This document shows, one piece after another, positions 12,822 to 27,800 of a stretch of DNA of 64,000 nucleotides. A program made the position numbers and the translations under genes. The notes beneath the pieces are model-generated. The model saw nothing but the letters and a program-made list of their open reading frames with translations. It was not told where the DNA came from and made no database searches. Numbering within the stretch: position 1 is the stretch's first letter; each line of letters starts with the position of its first letter. The stretch covers positions 61,156,954 to 61,220,953 of the forward strand of contig NC_088776.1 of the NCBI RefSeq assembly GCF_954871325.1, written 5' to 3'. Origin of the DNA: Gordionus sp. m RMFG-2023 (lineage: Eukaryota > Nematomorpha > Gordioida > Chordodea > Parachordodidae).

Positions 12822-15800
12822 CTTAATGATAATTTAAATAAATTAAACCATTATATTCAAATAATAAAAATCACTATAAATTTGTAGGAGACCTTCATCC
12901 TAGACTTTAACCTTTTTTAGACCCAGTTTCGAACTAAAAATGGTACTATATAAAAAATCCAGATCTGACCTAAGAAAATTATGATTTTACAAAATAATAT
13001 TAATATCTAATTTGAAAATCAATATTATCAACCTTCACCATTCATTTTTTACTCGTATTTTTAATATTTCATGAAAAATATTTATAAAATACAGCTAAAT
13101 TTTTTAAAGTAAACAAATCTATAAAAACCCGAAGGAAGACATAAAATAAATTGTTGCCACTGCAGATCTCTGATTGTTATACCTTCTGGTCAAATTAAAA
13201 TATCGATGTATATTCCAAATATAGTGAAATTTTTTTTTAGTTATTATAGAAAGAAAAATATATGTAAATGATACATGCTCAAAAAATATTATTTGTGGAT
13301 ATAGATTACTCAACAGTTACAATGTATGTTTGTTTTATAATGTAATAAATTATTTATAATAATTTTTTATAATACCTTCCATGATTACTGCATCTACAAT
13401 AGAAATTTTAAATATATATTGATTTGGATAAGCTTTTCCTTTTATAAAATATTACTTTAACTAGTAATGGTATATTAAACCATTTCAGATTAGTTTACAA
13501 TCCGAAAAATGCCATCTAAAAAAGTTGACGGGTTTATTTAAGAAAATTTTATGTCCATAAAAATTAATTTATTTTAAATATAATTAAAATAACAAACAAA
13601 ATTTACTGATATCAATGGATAAAATAATATTAATATATATAAGATTATGGATTTTTCAATCGGATTTTCCACATTTATTCAAAGATATTATACACATAAA
13701 AATTTAAATAAAATTTGAAAGGCATAATGGGGATCTTCTTGAATTTTAAGGAACCCTAACAACTGAGCACACACATATTGATAGTTCTGCTGCCTATACA
13801 GATAGCATTTTTAAAACTAAAAGTCTAGAAGTGCTTTTTTCTATTTTGTAAAAGAAAAAATTCTTATTCTACGTCTTTCAACTATCGTTTTTCCCCCGAA
13901 CATAACTTTTTTTCAGAATATATGGGAGCGTCTTAAGTTAAAATTTTATTTTTCAGAAAAAGAATGTCGACATATTAACCCATACTCGATTTCGTAAATT
14001 TCAATAATAATATTTATTTTTAAAAAAAAAATAGCATTTTGACTTTGGATGCACCTATATCTATCTTTTAAATATACTATTTGTTTTATATTATGTATAC
14101 TCAATAAGTCTCTTATAATGACATAAAAATTTGACGGGTGCTAAAATATTTAATTTAAATATTCACTTTGTGAAATAAAAAATAATATAAGTATCTAAAG
14201 ATAAGCTTAGAAAATTTATAATCCAATTTATTATGCAATGTATATTCCGAGAAAATTTTTTTTCCATTTGATAATTATCCATCACTAATAATTTTCTATT
14301 TAAACAATCAATTACTTCTTCTAAATCTGTTCCGTTGTATGCAAATCGACGATATTTACAAATTGGCGCCATAAATTGCACAAATAATTAATTCATGTGG
14401 CTTGGCATTGTAGCGCACACCTCTATATATGCAATCTGACTTATATTATTCCATCCATTCTTTCAAGAAAAATTCAATTTATAGGACGATGTTATCAAAT
14501 ACAAACTTTTAAAACTTTGATCACGCAAATTTTTAATATCCATCAAACTTGACGGTAAATTAATTTTCACATTTTTGAACTTATTACAAAGACATCGAAA
14601 ATATTATGTCATAATATAGATATAAAAGTAATTTTATTCGATTTCTAAAGGCATCCTAATTTTTAATAATCCACTAAAATTTTGCCTGATTCTATAATCA
14701 AATTTGATGGTGAAATAAATTGACATATTGGATCCTGCAATAAAATAACGACATTATTATAAAATTCTTACATTTATCAATATCAAAGGTTTAATTTAAA
14801 TAAGATTAAATAAATCACCATTAATTCCCTCCTCCGTTCCAACTAAAATTTTTATAAATTTATAAAGTTTGATATTGTTTATATATATATATATTAATAA
14901 AAATGTTTCAAAATATAAAGATTTTTTATTATATTACCTTCTAAAGCTAAAAAGTATTTTAGTGATGATAAGCAAAATGTTTAAAATATAAAGATTGTTT
15001 ATTATATTACCTTCTAAAGGTTCTTCGTCTAAAATCAAAATTTATAAATGCATTTATTTCATTTCTAATATGTTTATTTTTCTTCATATAGCACCTTATT
15101 TTTTATTAATTTTTCCGATTAAAATTTTCTCTTGTCTGTTTTCTATTATTGTTTAATAGGTTTTCATATTATATATTCATATCATTCTCATCCTTTTTTA
15201 TTCATTGATTATTTATTCAAAATTTTACTTCCAAATATCTGATATTAAAGGTTCAAGTTAATTGGAGCGGATTTTTTTATATTATGTTTTAGAAGTTGCA
15301 AATGAAAATCTTTTGCTATTTTTAAGTTTCAATTTATACTTAAAAATTATACCTTGTAATAATAATAATTGTTAAGAAGAATTATCTTATTTTTACTCTT
15401 CTGCCATATATATTATTACCCGGAACAATATGATCATCTAGTAAAATAAATAGTGGCAAAATAAATATAATTATTAAAGAAAATATTTTAAAAAGTAGTT
15501 TGCTAACTGTCTTTGTCAATTTGTTTATAAAAAATATACTTTGTATTATTAATAATTGTTAAAATGAATTATCTTATTTTTACTCTTCTGCCATATATAT
15601 TATTACCCGGAACAATATGATCATCTAGTAAAATAAATAGTGGCAAAATAAATATAATTATTAATGAAAATATTTTAAAAAGTAGTTTGCTAAATGTCTT
15701 TGTCAATTTGTTAATAAAAATTATACTTTGTATAATTAATAATTGTTAAAATGAATTATCTTATTTTTACTCTTCTGCCATATATATTATTACCCGGAAC

Positions 15801-18800
15801 AATATGATCATCTAGTAAAATAAATAGTGGCAAAATAAATATAATTATTAAAGAAAATATTTTAAAAAGTAGTTTGCTAACTGTCTTTGTCAATTTGTTT
15901 ATAAAAAATATACTTTGTATTATTAATAATTGTTAAAATGAATTATCTTATTTTTACTCTTTTGCCATATATATTATTACCAGGAACAATATGATCATCT
16001 AGTAAAATAAATAGTGGCAAAATAAATATAATTATTAATGAAAATATTTTAAAAAGTAGTTTGCTAACTGTCTTTGTCAATTTGTTTATAAAAAATATAC
16101 TTTGTATTATTAATAATTGTTAAAATGAATTATCTTATTTTTACTCTTTTACTCTTCTGCCATATATATTTTTACCCGGAACAACAGCATCATCTATTAA
16201 AATGTCAAAATAAATATTTTTTTAATGAAAATATTTAAAAAGTAGATTAATAATTTGCTAAATATCTTTGAACAGTTTTTCTTTTAAAAGAAATAATTTA
16301 GCCAGTTCTGAATGAGCCATAGCAAGAGTGTCATAGAGAGTGCATGATTGTGATAGCAGGCCAAAAAAATGCTGAACGACACATTTAGAATAAAAAATGA
16401 AGCTTTTTAAGTATGGTTTAATCTATTAAACTTGGCGGAAAATACCAAAAAAAGGAAATAATATTTTTTTATATAACAAATATAATATTATCTATTGATA
16501 AAAAATGATGCCAATTAAAACTGCGAATTTAGAGCTTCCAAATATCTGATATTAAAGGCTCAAGTTAATTGGAACGAATTTTTTTCTATTATTATTTAGA
16601 AGTTGCGAAAATCTTTTGCTATTTTTAAGTACCAATTTGTATTTAAAAATTATACCTTGTAATAATAATGATTGTTAAGAAGAATTATTATTTTTACTCT
16701 TCTGCCATATATATTATTACCCGGAACAATTTGATCATCTAGTAAAATAAATATAATTATTAATGAAAATATTTAAAAAAGTAGTTTGCTAAATGTCTTT
16801 TTTCAATTTGTTAATAAAAATTATACTTTGTATAATTAATAATTGTTAAAATGAATTATCTTATTTTTACTCTTTTACTCTTCTGCCATATATATTTTTA
16901 CCCGGAACAACAGCATCATCTATTAAAATGTCAAAATAAATATATTTTTTAATGAAAATATTTTAGATTAATAATTTGCTAAATGTCTTTGAACAGTTTT
17001 TCTTTTAAAAGAAATAATTTAGCTGGTTCTGAATGAGCCATAGCAAGAGTGTCATAGAGAGTGCATGGTTGTGATGTTCAATTTTAGTCTGATCTATAAT
17101 CAATAGCAATTCTAATTTTTTGGTACTAATTATAGACATATATTAGAATTAATTATTGTTTACATTCAACGACTAAGTGCCATGTGGCTGGCAAAAGAGT
17201 TGTAATGTTACCACTATGTAGACTATGGGTTTGATTTAGATGAAGGAGAGATGGGGATTTACTTAGAACTGTTTGTATTTCTGTATCAATAGCAAATTTC
17301 AGTATTTCTTTTATAGGATTTGGATATGAGTTACTAAGGTATTTTATGCTACAAAAATGTAAGGTTGTTTTATAAGATAGAAAAATTGCATTAAAGTCTT
17401 CAAGAATGTTAATTATGCTGATTGATATGGGGAGTGAAGATATAGACTGCAGAACTTTGATGAAAAGGCAACTTGAATTCAAAAGAAGGATGATAATTTT
17501 TAATTTAGAATGGATTCGAGTGTTTTTTGGATATATTTCCAGTTTGAACAATATTTTAGACATAAAATTTGCGAAGAAAAGAGTGTAAAATTTTTGGAAT
17601 GAATAGAGAGTTTTAGATAAAATGTCTGATAATCAGGTGTTTTAATATATTTTTAATTCTATTTTATTTGGCTAATAATATCAACTTTTTCAAAAATTAA
17701 ATTTAAGATACTAATTATGGATATTTTATTTGCAATCGTAGCCCTCATAATATAATGCAGTCTTAGTGGATCTCTTTGATGGATGAATTTTTTTATTTAA
17801 AATAAATTGTTTATATTATAAGATGCTAAGAGATGTTGAATATTCTGAAAATGTTTCACTGATAGGTATAAAATGTTGGAATGACTTCTCAAACCCTCAA
17901 TTATATTTAATTCCAGCTATTTAGTCTTTAGATAAGGAAAGCGTGACTTTATGCCAGAGATAATTATTTTAGATATTATTCGCCAGATTGCTGACCCTAC
18001 ATAGATCTCATATTCCCATTTTGCATAAAGTTATCGAGTAAAGCTATAAATATTGTAGACTATTGGGAATATTTTTAAGTAACATAAAATTATGTTGGTA
18101 AAACCTCGGTTAGTGGTTTAGGATATCAGAGGACGGAGGAATAATTCGTATATAATCTTCGTGATGTTTAAAATATGCTTAGATAATTTTATCTCTAAAT
18201 TATCTCTTTTGAACATGAAAATTTGAGAGTGGGCATTTTGCAAAGAACATTTTGTTTTTTTTATTAGATTAGTCTTTATTTTATTATTTGTCAGTGATCT
18301 ATTAGAAGTTTGTATGTATGGTCTGGGAATTTTATGCAAAATTTAATAGATAGATAAAATATCTTTCCAAACATGAAAGTTTTATATTGTTATTTAAAGA
18401 AGTTAAAATAGTTATATTGCTTTTATGATATTAAAAAATTGGTTACTTTGAAATGCGAGCTATTTTGAGTGGAATTTAAATCATAAATTTATTTATTCAT
18501 TCTTAGTGAAAATGAATTATAGATGTGGAGATTAGTTTTCAATATTAGGTAAATCAATCGAATAGATATAATTGAAAATACTTGGAACAACATCAATATT
18601 TCCTCCTTAGTTATTATAAATAAATTTAAATTAAAGTAAAGTAAAATATAAAATTTCTAAAAAATTCTAAAATTATAATTTATTTGAACAAAAAAATACA
18701 TAAAAATTATATAAATTTATATAAATATAGCTAAATAGCTAGTTTTCAGAGGTTTCTACGAACCATTTTTTACACATCTAATATTATTTTTAATATGATC

Positions 18801-21800
18801 AAAGATAATTATTTTAATTTTTTTAAATATAATTTTAATTTTTACATAAAATTTAATTTTTACCAAATCAAAAATTTTTAAATGCATAAATTATAAAATT
18901 TTTAATTCTGAAAATAACTTCATGCATAGCCGAATTTTCAGGATATGATTCAATCCTTCCCAAAAATCTTTTTATAAAATTATAATTGAAAGATAATAAA
19001 AGTATAATATTTTATTTTTCAGAATAAAAAGTAAATAAGAGGAAAAATTTGTGATTGACTCCAACACTTGTATGATATAGATTTATATTTTTGTATTTAA
19101 AAAAATACTTTAATAAATCGTATCATATTTAATTGCTAAATTCAACTTTGTTTAAATTTTATTTCGTTAGAGCAAATTATGTTGTCAAAACTAAACTTGC
19201 AATTTGAGATGAATTAGTGGCGAAAAATACATATTTCCACTTTAGATTTATATTTAAATATTAAATTATTTATTTTATAAATTCTTATTAACCTTTTTAT
19301 TTTCATAATTTATTATTATTTAAATAATCTTCTTATTTTATTTGAATTAAGATGTTAGGATGATGAAATTGAATTTAAATTATGATTTTGCGCTATAGAA
19401 CTATATTAAATATTTTTATTCTGAATATTTAGCTTGAACAAATCATTCTAACCAGTGAGTTAGGATATGTTGAATTAAAAAAGATGAGAAGGAGGAGGGG
19501 GGGGGGGATAGTTAATTTATCTTTTATTCTTTTTTATTTAAATAAAAGATGATAAGGTTTTGCGAGATTTTTAATGGGTGTAGAATGGGGGGGGGGGGGG
19601 GTTAAGTTTAAAGTGGCAAAATTGTCTTGGCTTAGGGTATATAATAGTATGTAGTAGGTAAAGGTGCATAAAGTTGTTTCTAGAATAATATAAAATCACA
19701 TAGCAAGAGTTTCTTCATTTTAGAAAAGACATTTATTTTTAAATATTAGAGTCTAAGGATTTTGAACTAAAGGAACTTTTTCACATAGAATGTTTTGTTT
19801 TAGAGATAATTTCTTTTTTTTGTTTGCTAAGAAAATTTAATAATTAATCGCAAATCAAATATGGCAAAACAGATAATTGTAATTTATAAAGTATAAGACC
19901 TTCAATAGGCTCCTCAACACGGCCTACTTGTAATTCTTCTGCATATATAAAAATAAATTTAAAATAAATAAAATATTATTATACGTTGAACAAACAATGT
20001 GATTATATGTTATTGCTCAAAGGACTCATCCTTTTTTATGTTTATATTAACCTAAGGTGTTTATTAAAATTATAATATATCAGATAATGTTTGTTTTTTT
20101 TCTGATAAAATTTATAGGGATATTAAATTACATGATGAAAATTATTTTATTTTGACCAAAATAAGGTATTTTCTTTTGACCAAAATAAGGTATGTTACAT
20201 GTAAGTCACATCAAATTCGAGCAAAAAAATTCTGTGGAAAATTAAATATGTGGAAAAAAAACTCTTCCAAAATAGACTGTTGAAAAAAACTTCAAGGAAA
20301 AAAATATCTAATAATTAATCGTATGTTAAACCCAAATCAAATATTGGCTAAACAGATAATTATATCATCTAAAGTATAGACCTTCATCGCCCACTTGTAA
20401 TTCATCTACATATATAAGAATATTAATTAAAATATTATTATAAATTGAACAAATAATGTGATTATGTGTTATTGCTCAAAGGAATTCAGCTTTTTTTATG
20501 TTTATATTAACCTAAGGTGGTTAATAAAATTATAATGTATAAGATAATGTTTGTTTTTATTTCTGATAAAACTTATAGGGACATTAAATTACATATTTTT
20601 TAATAAATGTTTAAAAATAATTTAATCCATTTTGCCCAAAATTAGGTATTTTATTTTGACCAAAATAAGGTAGATTACATGTAACTGCAAGTCCCATCAA
20701 ATACTAACAAAAACGTCTGTAGAAAAAAAACTCTATCAAAATAAACTGCTGAAAAAAAGTTTCAAGGAAAAAAAATCAATTTAAAAATAAAATATTGAAG
20801 AAAAATCTCAGGGACTAAAATATTTAAGTAGAAAATAAATCTTATGTATTTAAAAATATAGTTAAGCTATTATTAAATATATAAGATATTTTAAAATCAG
20901 GTTTTTCCTAAATCTATTCGAGAATACCCTGATATCACGGTAATTAATAATTTTTTATATAGGGAAAATCATAAATGTATTATTCTAGGTTTAAATAAAT
21001 GCAAAATTTGATGGTTACTCAGGAAAATACTTTGTACAAATGGTCAGTTTCAAATAATTATTGGCACTCAAATATTTTAGCCCGAACTGTTGGTAAATCT
21101 TTCAGACGAGCCCCTAAGCACTGAGATGGCTGATTCTTTTTTCTAATCTTTATGTAAAGATGTTGCGAATTTAATAGAAAAAATAATTTTACCTAATTAA
21201 TTTCATCTGACGACATCGTCTTCGGTTATCAGTACTTAGGTATTAAAATGTTGAAATTTCAGGAATCAAATTTTTTAACTCGCCCGCTCACCCTCTAAAC
21301 CCGCCCACTTTTCGGCCCTTTTTTAAAATGCGCAAACCTCGAGTCGAGCTCTTGAGCCCACCCCCCTCTGCTTCCTTCATTCCTTCCTTGCTTTCTCCCT
21401 GTAAATATTGTTTACAGTTATTTTTTTTCATCGAATATAAAATTTTTATAAATACCTGAATAATCCGTATCTCCTTCTTCTAAAAAAATAATAAGTTAAT
21501 AACTAGAGTTATCATATTATTAATATAAATTCTCATAGGAATTATTAACTCTAAATATATGAAATTTTGGTAGCCTTATTTTTTATTAAAAATTTAAATG
21601 ACTGGCATAAAATTTAATGAGATAAGAGATCTTCTTAAAAAAGGGCGATGAGAACAATATTTAATAGAACTAATGATTCATACTAATTAATGCTCTTAAC
21701 GCTACTTTAAAATAGTATTTTAGTGGCTACTCTAAAAAAAAATTTTAAGTAAAGGGTAATTAATAAAATAATGCTAACCCAATATTTTTTTTATAATCGT

Positions 21801-24800
21801 AAATGAATTATAATAAATATAATAATGCTAATAATATATTTTTATTAAAATATATGAAATATATTAATTTATTTATATATTTTATAATTGTTTTTAAGAG
21901 AAGATCTTTATCAAAGTTTTTATCTAGCAAGAACATCATTATCACAAAAAATCATCTTTTCTATACTAAATAAGATTTCAACTGGAGAACTGAATTTGAT
22001 AGAGATATTTATTTTGAAAGATGATCTGAAAAAATGTGTTTTGTAATCGATATTATTTATTTAATTTTATTTATTTTCCTCACCAAAATTATCATCAAAA
22101 AATCTAGAACATGAGATGTTATCATTTTGACATGTAAATATTTTATGTTTTGATTAAAGATGTTGAAATACATTGTTCATCAGATAATCTATAAATTAGT
22201 TAAATAAATTGAAGAATCATAATTTGCGTATAACTGATAGAGTGTCAATATCTAGATTTTCTAAATTTTTAAATGTAAAGTACTGCTGAAATAATTTAAA
22301 ATCAAATTTAAATATTACTAACTTGTTTCATGATAATTCTCAGGTTTTTTTAAACTTTGTTTTACCTTTCCCTAATGATTACTCATCATCTCCATTTTAA
22401 AACTTAAATTTAATACAAGAAAAGTGAAAGGATTTGAATAACTTCTATTATATGAATTAGACATTTTATATATTAAAATATAATTAATTGTATATATCTT
22501 ATTTAAAAGATTATAAGTATGTTTTAAAAAATGGAGAAAAATAATTAGCTCATTTTAAAAATCACTTCTCGTATTGGGCGCTATCATTCCGCTACTTTTT
22601 TTTGTAAATTAATTTGATAAATAAATTCCTGAAGAGATGATCCTTAATTTAGCAAGAATAAAAATAAGATGGCGATTTCAATGAAACAGGATATTTTAGA
22701 TGTTACATAAGATAAAAAGAACCAATCCACACTATATTTTATTAATTCTATTTATATATTGTGATGTTTTATAGCGATATGAAATAAATGATTGGATTTA
22801 AATTTTGAAAAAGGGCAAGCATGATGCTATCGTCGAACATATGGAAGGTCTTGAATTATATTTAGCCAAATTTTAATATTTTTGCCAAATTTTAAAAAAA
22901 CTAATCTGATAAATTATTAAAAAAATTATCAAGTCATTAATATGGTCGAAATAAATTTAAAATGATTTTAAAATATTTATCTCTCATATAACATGATTTG
23001 AATGTTACTTTATATATAGGTTTTAAAGCAAAAAAAATTATTTTAACATATTTAAAAAATTTTAATTTTTCAATCAAGTTGCATTTCTATAAAGACGTTA
23101 ATAAAATATAATAAAGAGAGATAATAATGAATAAAATATTTTTAAGAATTTCCGTATATCATCAAATACGGTAATAAACAATTAAAGTTAAAATATTAAT
23201 TTCCGACAATATAATATTTTTAAATTAAATAATAACTTTGATTCAGGATATTTTGCTTTTTAATTTTTATCGCCCATTAATAAATAATTTTTAAAAATGT
23301 AAATTACCGAAAACAAACTATAGAAAGCTGAGTTATTTATATATATAAATGAAGACCTGGAATATTATTTTCATCAAATTCAATTAATTCTACATCACTG
23401 CCAGTAGACTCAGGATCACTTTCGATCGATTCCATATAACTTCCAGTAAACTCAGGATCACTTTCGATCGATTCCATATCACTTCCATAAGACTCAACAT
23501 CACCTTCAATAGTTATTGTATCACTACCAATAGAAACATCATCTTCAACAACATTATCTCCCATTTCTTTGTCGGAATTTAGATAAAAATAATATAATTA
23601 TATATACCCCCCAGAAATTAAAGGTTTAAGATTAGTAATATATAGTTGAATCAATTTAAGTTTTAATTGTTAACATTTCAGAAAAACGCTCAAACTATTT
23701 TTTGTTGTTATGAGGTTATCAACAAATAATTTAGAAATCTAACCAGGTAAAATGGTCAAAAAATTATAAATAGTGTTTTATCTATAAATATTACTATGCT
23801 TATTTTAATTAGGTTTCATCATCAATGGAAAAATTACAATAAAAAGTTGCAATCAATTAATTAGAAAGGAAAAGATTCAAACCTAAATATTAAAAAGAAC
23901 AATCGTATTAGGCTTTCTTCTATTTTATTTTATTTCCTTTCCTTATATTATGGTATATTGGAAGTCAGTTTTGGCTCTGAATATAAGAGTATTGTTTATA
24001 TGACAATTCTAATCTCTCACCAAATTGACGATAAATTATATCTACGTTTTAATGGAAATATCCATTTTATTTATTTGTTAGTCTATATTTTTTTGGTAAA
24101 GTTTTTTTTTCTTTTTCTTTGAATATATTATTATAACCTGGAACAACGGCGTCTACACCTCCTAAAATATGATTTAATAAAGATTTAAATAGAGTAACAA
24201 ATAAATTTATAAATATTTAAATAAGGAAGAGCAATTATTTGAGAATAGTGAGAACTATTAATAATTTCAACAGCATCATTATGATATAAAATTTATGATG
24301 CAAACCACCTTTCGGGGATCCCAAGGAATTCTAAAATGATCCAACATTTGTAACCTTTCCCAATTAAACTCTTTAAGCAAAGATGATCTAATTTAATAAT
24401 AGAAGCTTATTCGAAAAACAAGAACCAGCCCCGAGATATTGGCCCGGGTTTGATGATTTGTCTACAGTAGTCTGTGGTCCCCCCAACCATTATTTACTCA
24501 TTTTCATATATCTGCTTTTAAGAATTATAATTTAGGGTAGAAATAACAAATAAGCATTAGATGTCGATATGATGATCAACTAATTTAAAGAAAGTTTATC
24601 TTAAATAAATGATTTTTAATTTTATATACAATTAATTACACTAATATATCATTTATATATAATTTGAGTGACTAAATAATCAGAGGCTAGATTGCGGAAA
24701 AGAACAAAAATATAGTTGAAACAAACAAATAAAATAGATTTAGTTAACTTAAATGTTAAAAGACCCAAATAGTCATATCATTTTTGAAAAGGGATAGATT

Positions 24801-27800
24801 GATTAGAGAAATAAAATTAGAATGAAGTTTTACAAATTTATACCTTCATGAATATCTTGATTTTATATAAAGAAACAATTGTTTAATAATAGTAACAAAA
24901 ATAATTCTATTTTATATTACCTTCTAAGACCATTTCCCCTTAATTTTGTTTTCAAAAAATAATTTATTTTCTTTAATTGATTGAAGTATATTAAATCTGT
25001 TTTTGCCAACGATTAAAACTAATCACTTGTTTGAATATTTTCTCTTTCCTTTAATAATATTTCCATTTTATTTTAAAAACATTTAATCATAAATGTTCAT
25101 ATTTATAGTATAGACTTTAATTTATTTAAAACAACTATTTTAGCATTTATAATTGTTTAATTTATATTAATATTTATTTCCTCAAAAGCATTATTATATA
25201 TACCAGGAACAACAGCATCATTTTTTTCTATATGTGATTTAATTTAGTTTAAATATAAATAAATAAAAATAATTTAAAAAAATAAGATAAAGTAGAAACT
25301 CTAAAATAAATTGGCAATTAAAACAATTATTCTAAATTAATTTTTCATGGAATTTATACACATTACTTGGATTATCTTATTTAAAGGCAAAATCAAACTT
25401 ATTATATTTTGCAACTTATAACACCAACATTTAATTTTAAACTAATAATTCTAGAAATTTATTACAGCATTATTAAAAGATGCAGATAAATTTTATATCT
25501 AGATTTATAAATATAATCTTAATAAAGTATCATAAATAAGCATTTTAAGAAAACAGTAATTTGTTATAATTTGCTAAAGATTAGGTATCTAATAAATATA
25601 CTATCTTTCTGTAAGTTCAATTTTATCGGTAATAAAAATTTTCCTAGTAAAATTTTCCCACTGATATCTGATCATCTATTAATATTAACTTAAAATTTAC
25701 TTAAAAAATTTTCTAGAGGATATAAGAAAAATTCCCAAATTTTTGTTGTTTTATAGCGATTTGGAACGAGAACCCTTTGTTTATAAATAAATCTAAATTT
25801 TCAATTTCTTGCAAAACTATATTTTTATAAAATATGTTAATTCCATTGCATATTATATTTAATTGGAATTAATAAACAACATCATATGATGGGAAAAAAT
25901 GAATTAAGAACAATTTAAAATAAAATATATATTAACCCAACTACTGATGGAAAAAATACGTTTTTAAGAATAAAGATCAAATTATTTTTTAAATAAAATA
26001 AATTCTTTTTTAAAATATTTTATAACTATTTTATGAAAAATATAATCTATAAATATTTTGTTGCAAATATCTTAATAACACAGTTTCCTTGCGTTAAAAT
26101 GGTATTAAAGATTATTTTTTTTGATTTTTTACATCTCTAATCCTAGCCCATCTGAGTTTTGACGGTTATTTATTATTAAATGCAAAAATTAATACTTATC
26201 AAAATTAAACATTCAATTGGAAACTTCTTCCAATAATGCCACTTACAAAAAGAAAGTTTATTAATTTATATATTAAATTGTTTTAATAAAAGACTTCCCC
26301 GAGATATCTAATTTTCAGACTCTGGATTGATCATTCCATGTCTGCATTAAATATTTATATTTTACATTCTGCTTCAAAATCCTTAAAGAGGGTGATATAT
26401 TTTTTTTAAATTTGTTTTTTAGTTTATTTATTATCTATATTAATAATTGTAAAACATTTAATTTTAGTTTAGCATGTATATAATATAATATCATATATAC
26501 CTGTGAAAAAGGAATCTTTAAAAAAAATTTATTATATTTTCAGGGTAAATAAAGTTATCATATATAAGATATTTTTAATATAATTTTTTTAAATAATAAA
26601 AGTTTATTTGCAAATTGTGCCAATATTAAAAATCTTTGGAACAAGGATTAAAATATTAAGATTTAACGCTTGCGTTAAAATAGAATAAATGAATAATCTT
26701 TTATTTTTTTACATATATAACCCTGGCCATCTGGGTTTTAGGGAGATTATGGGAAAATAAGATTAATTATTTTAAAATTTTGCGAAAATTAATTGGATAG
26801 CTGAAGAGCCTATATCTATAGAGCCAATCCCTAATTTTCACAGCAAAATTAATAATATTCAAATGGAAACTTCGTCCAATTATATCACTTGAAAAATATA
26901 GTCTATTGGTTTATATATTAAACCTAGAGACTGCGATGAGATAATCTATCCTTCATTTTCGAATCTGGCCTTTTAAATTAAATATTATTATTTTACATTC
27001 CTCTACCACCTCCTTAAAAAGAGACCTCTATTTTATATATTTTAAATTTATTTCTTAGTTTATTTATCATTTACATTAATAATTGTATAACCTTTATTTA
27101 TTCTTTACCATATATATAATATTATATCATAAATACCTGGGAAAAGATCTAGAAAAAAAATTTTGTTTATTTTTTAGGGTAAATAAAATTATTATATATA
27201 TATGATATTTTTAATATAATTTTTTTAAAATAATAAAAGTTATCAAACTTTGAAACAGGAATTAAAATATTAAAATAGATTTATTTTTGTGTTAAATTTA
27301 ATTATTTTACTTTTTAATGATTATTTTAAATATTCTTCCTTTGATAAATTATTATAAATATGATATTTAACGTAAGCTGTAGAATTGAATAACGTATAGG
27401 GAAATTTTTATATTTTTTAAATTAAAAATGATTTAAAAATAAGATACAATAAAAATTAATAATATATTCAAATAAACTCAAAAATTTTTAATAAAAAAAT
27501 TGTTCAAAAAAATGTTGAGAAGGTACTTTTAGGTAATGTGTAGATGGATATACAGTATGACTTAATTTAATTTGAATTTAGCTGCCTTAGATAAAAATAT
27601 ATCTTAGAATTTTATGAAATGTAATTTCACACTTTACAGGAATATAAAAGCCTAATTAATAGGAATAATGGAACTAAATGCAAATCAAATTCTTAAAACT
27701 TGGACAATTCAAAAATATGACAAGCAATTCCTGATATTAATGTACAAATATATTATAAAAGGATTCAAATTATAAAATTATTCTGGTTCGTAAAGAGAAG

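Noticed and set aside
22355-22366. Possible 6-nt microexon GGAAAG between attag and GTAAAA
   Set aside because: Too short to distinguish from chance; kept out of the exon list.
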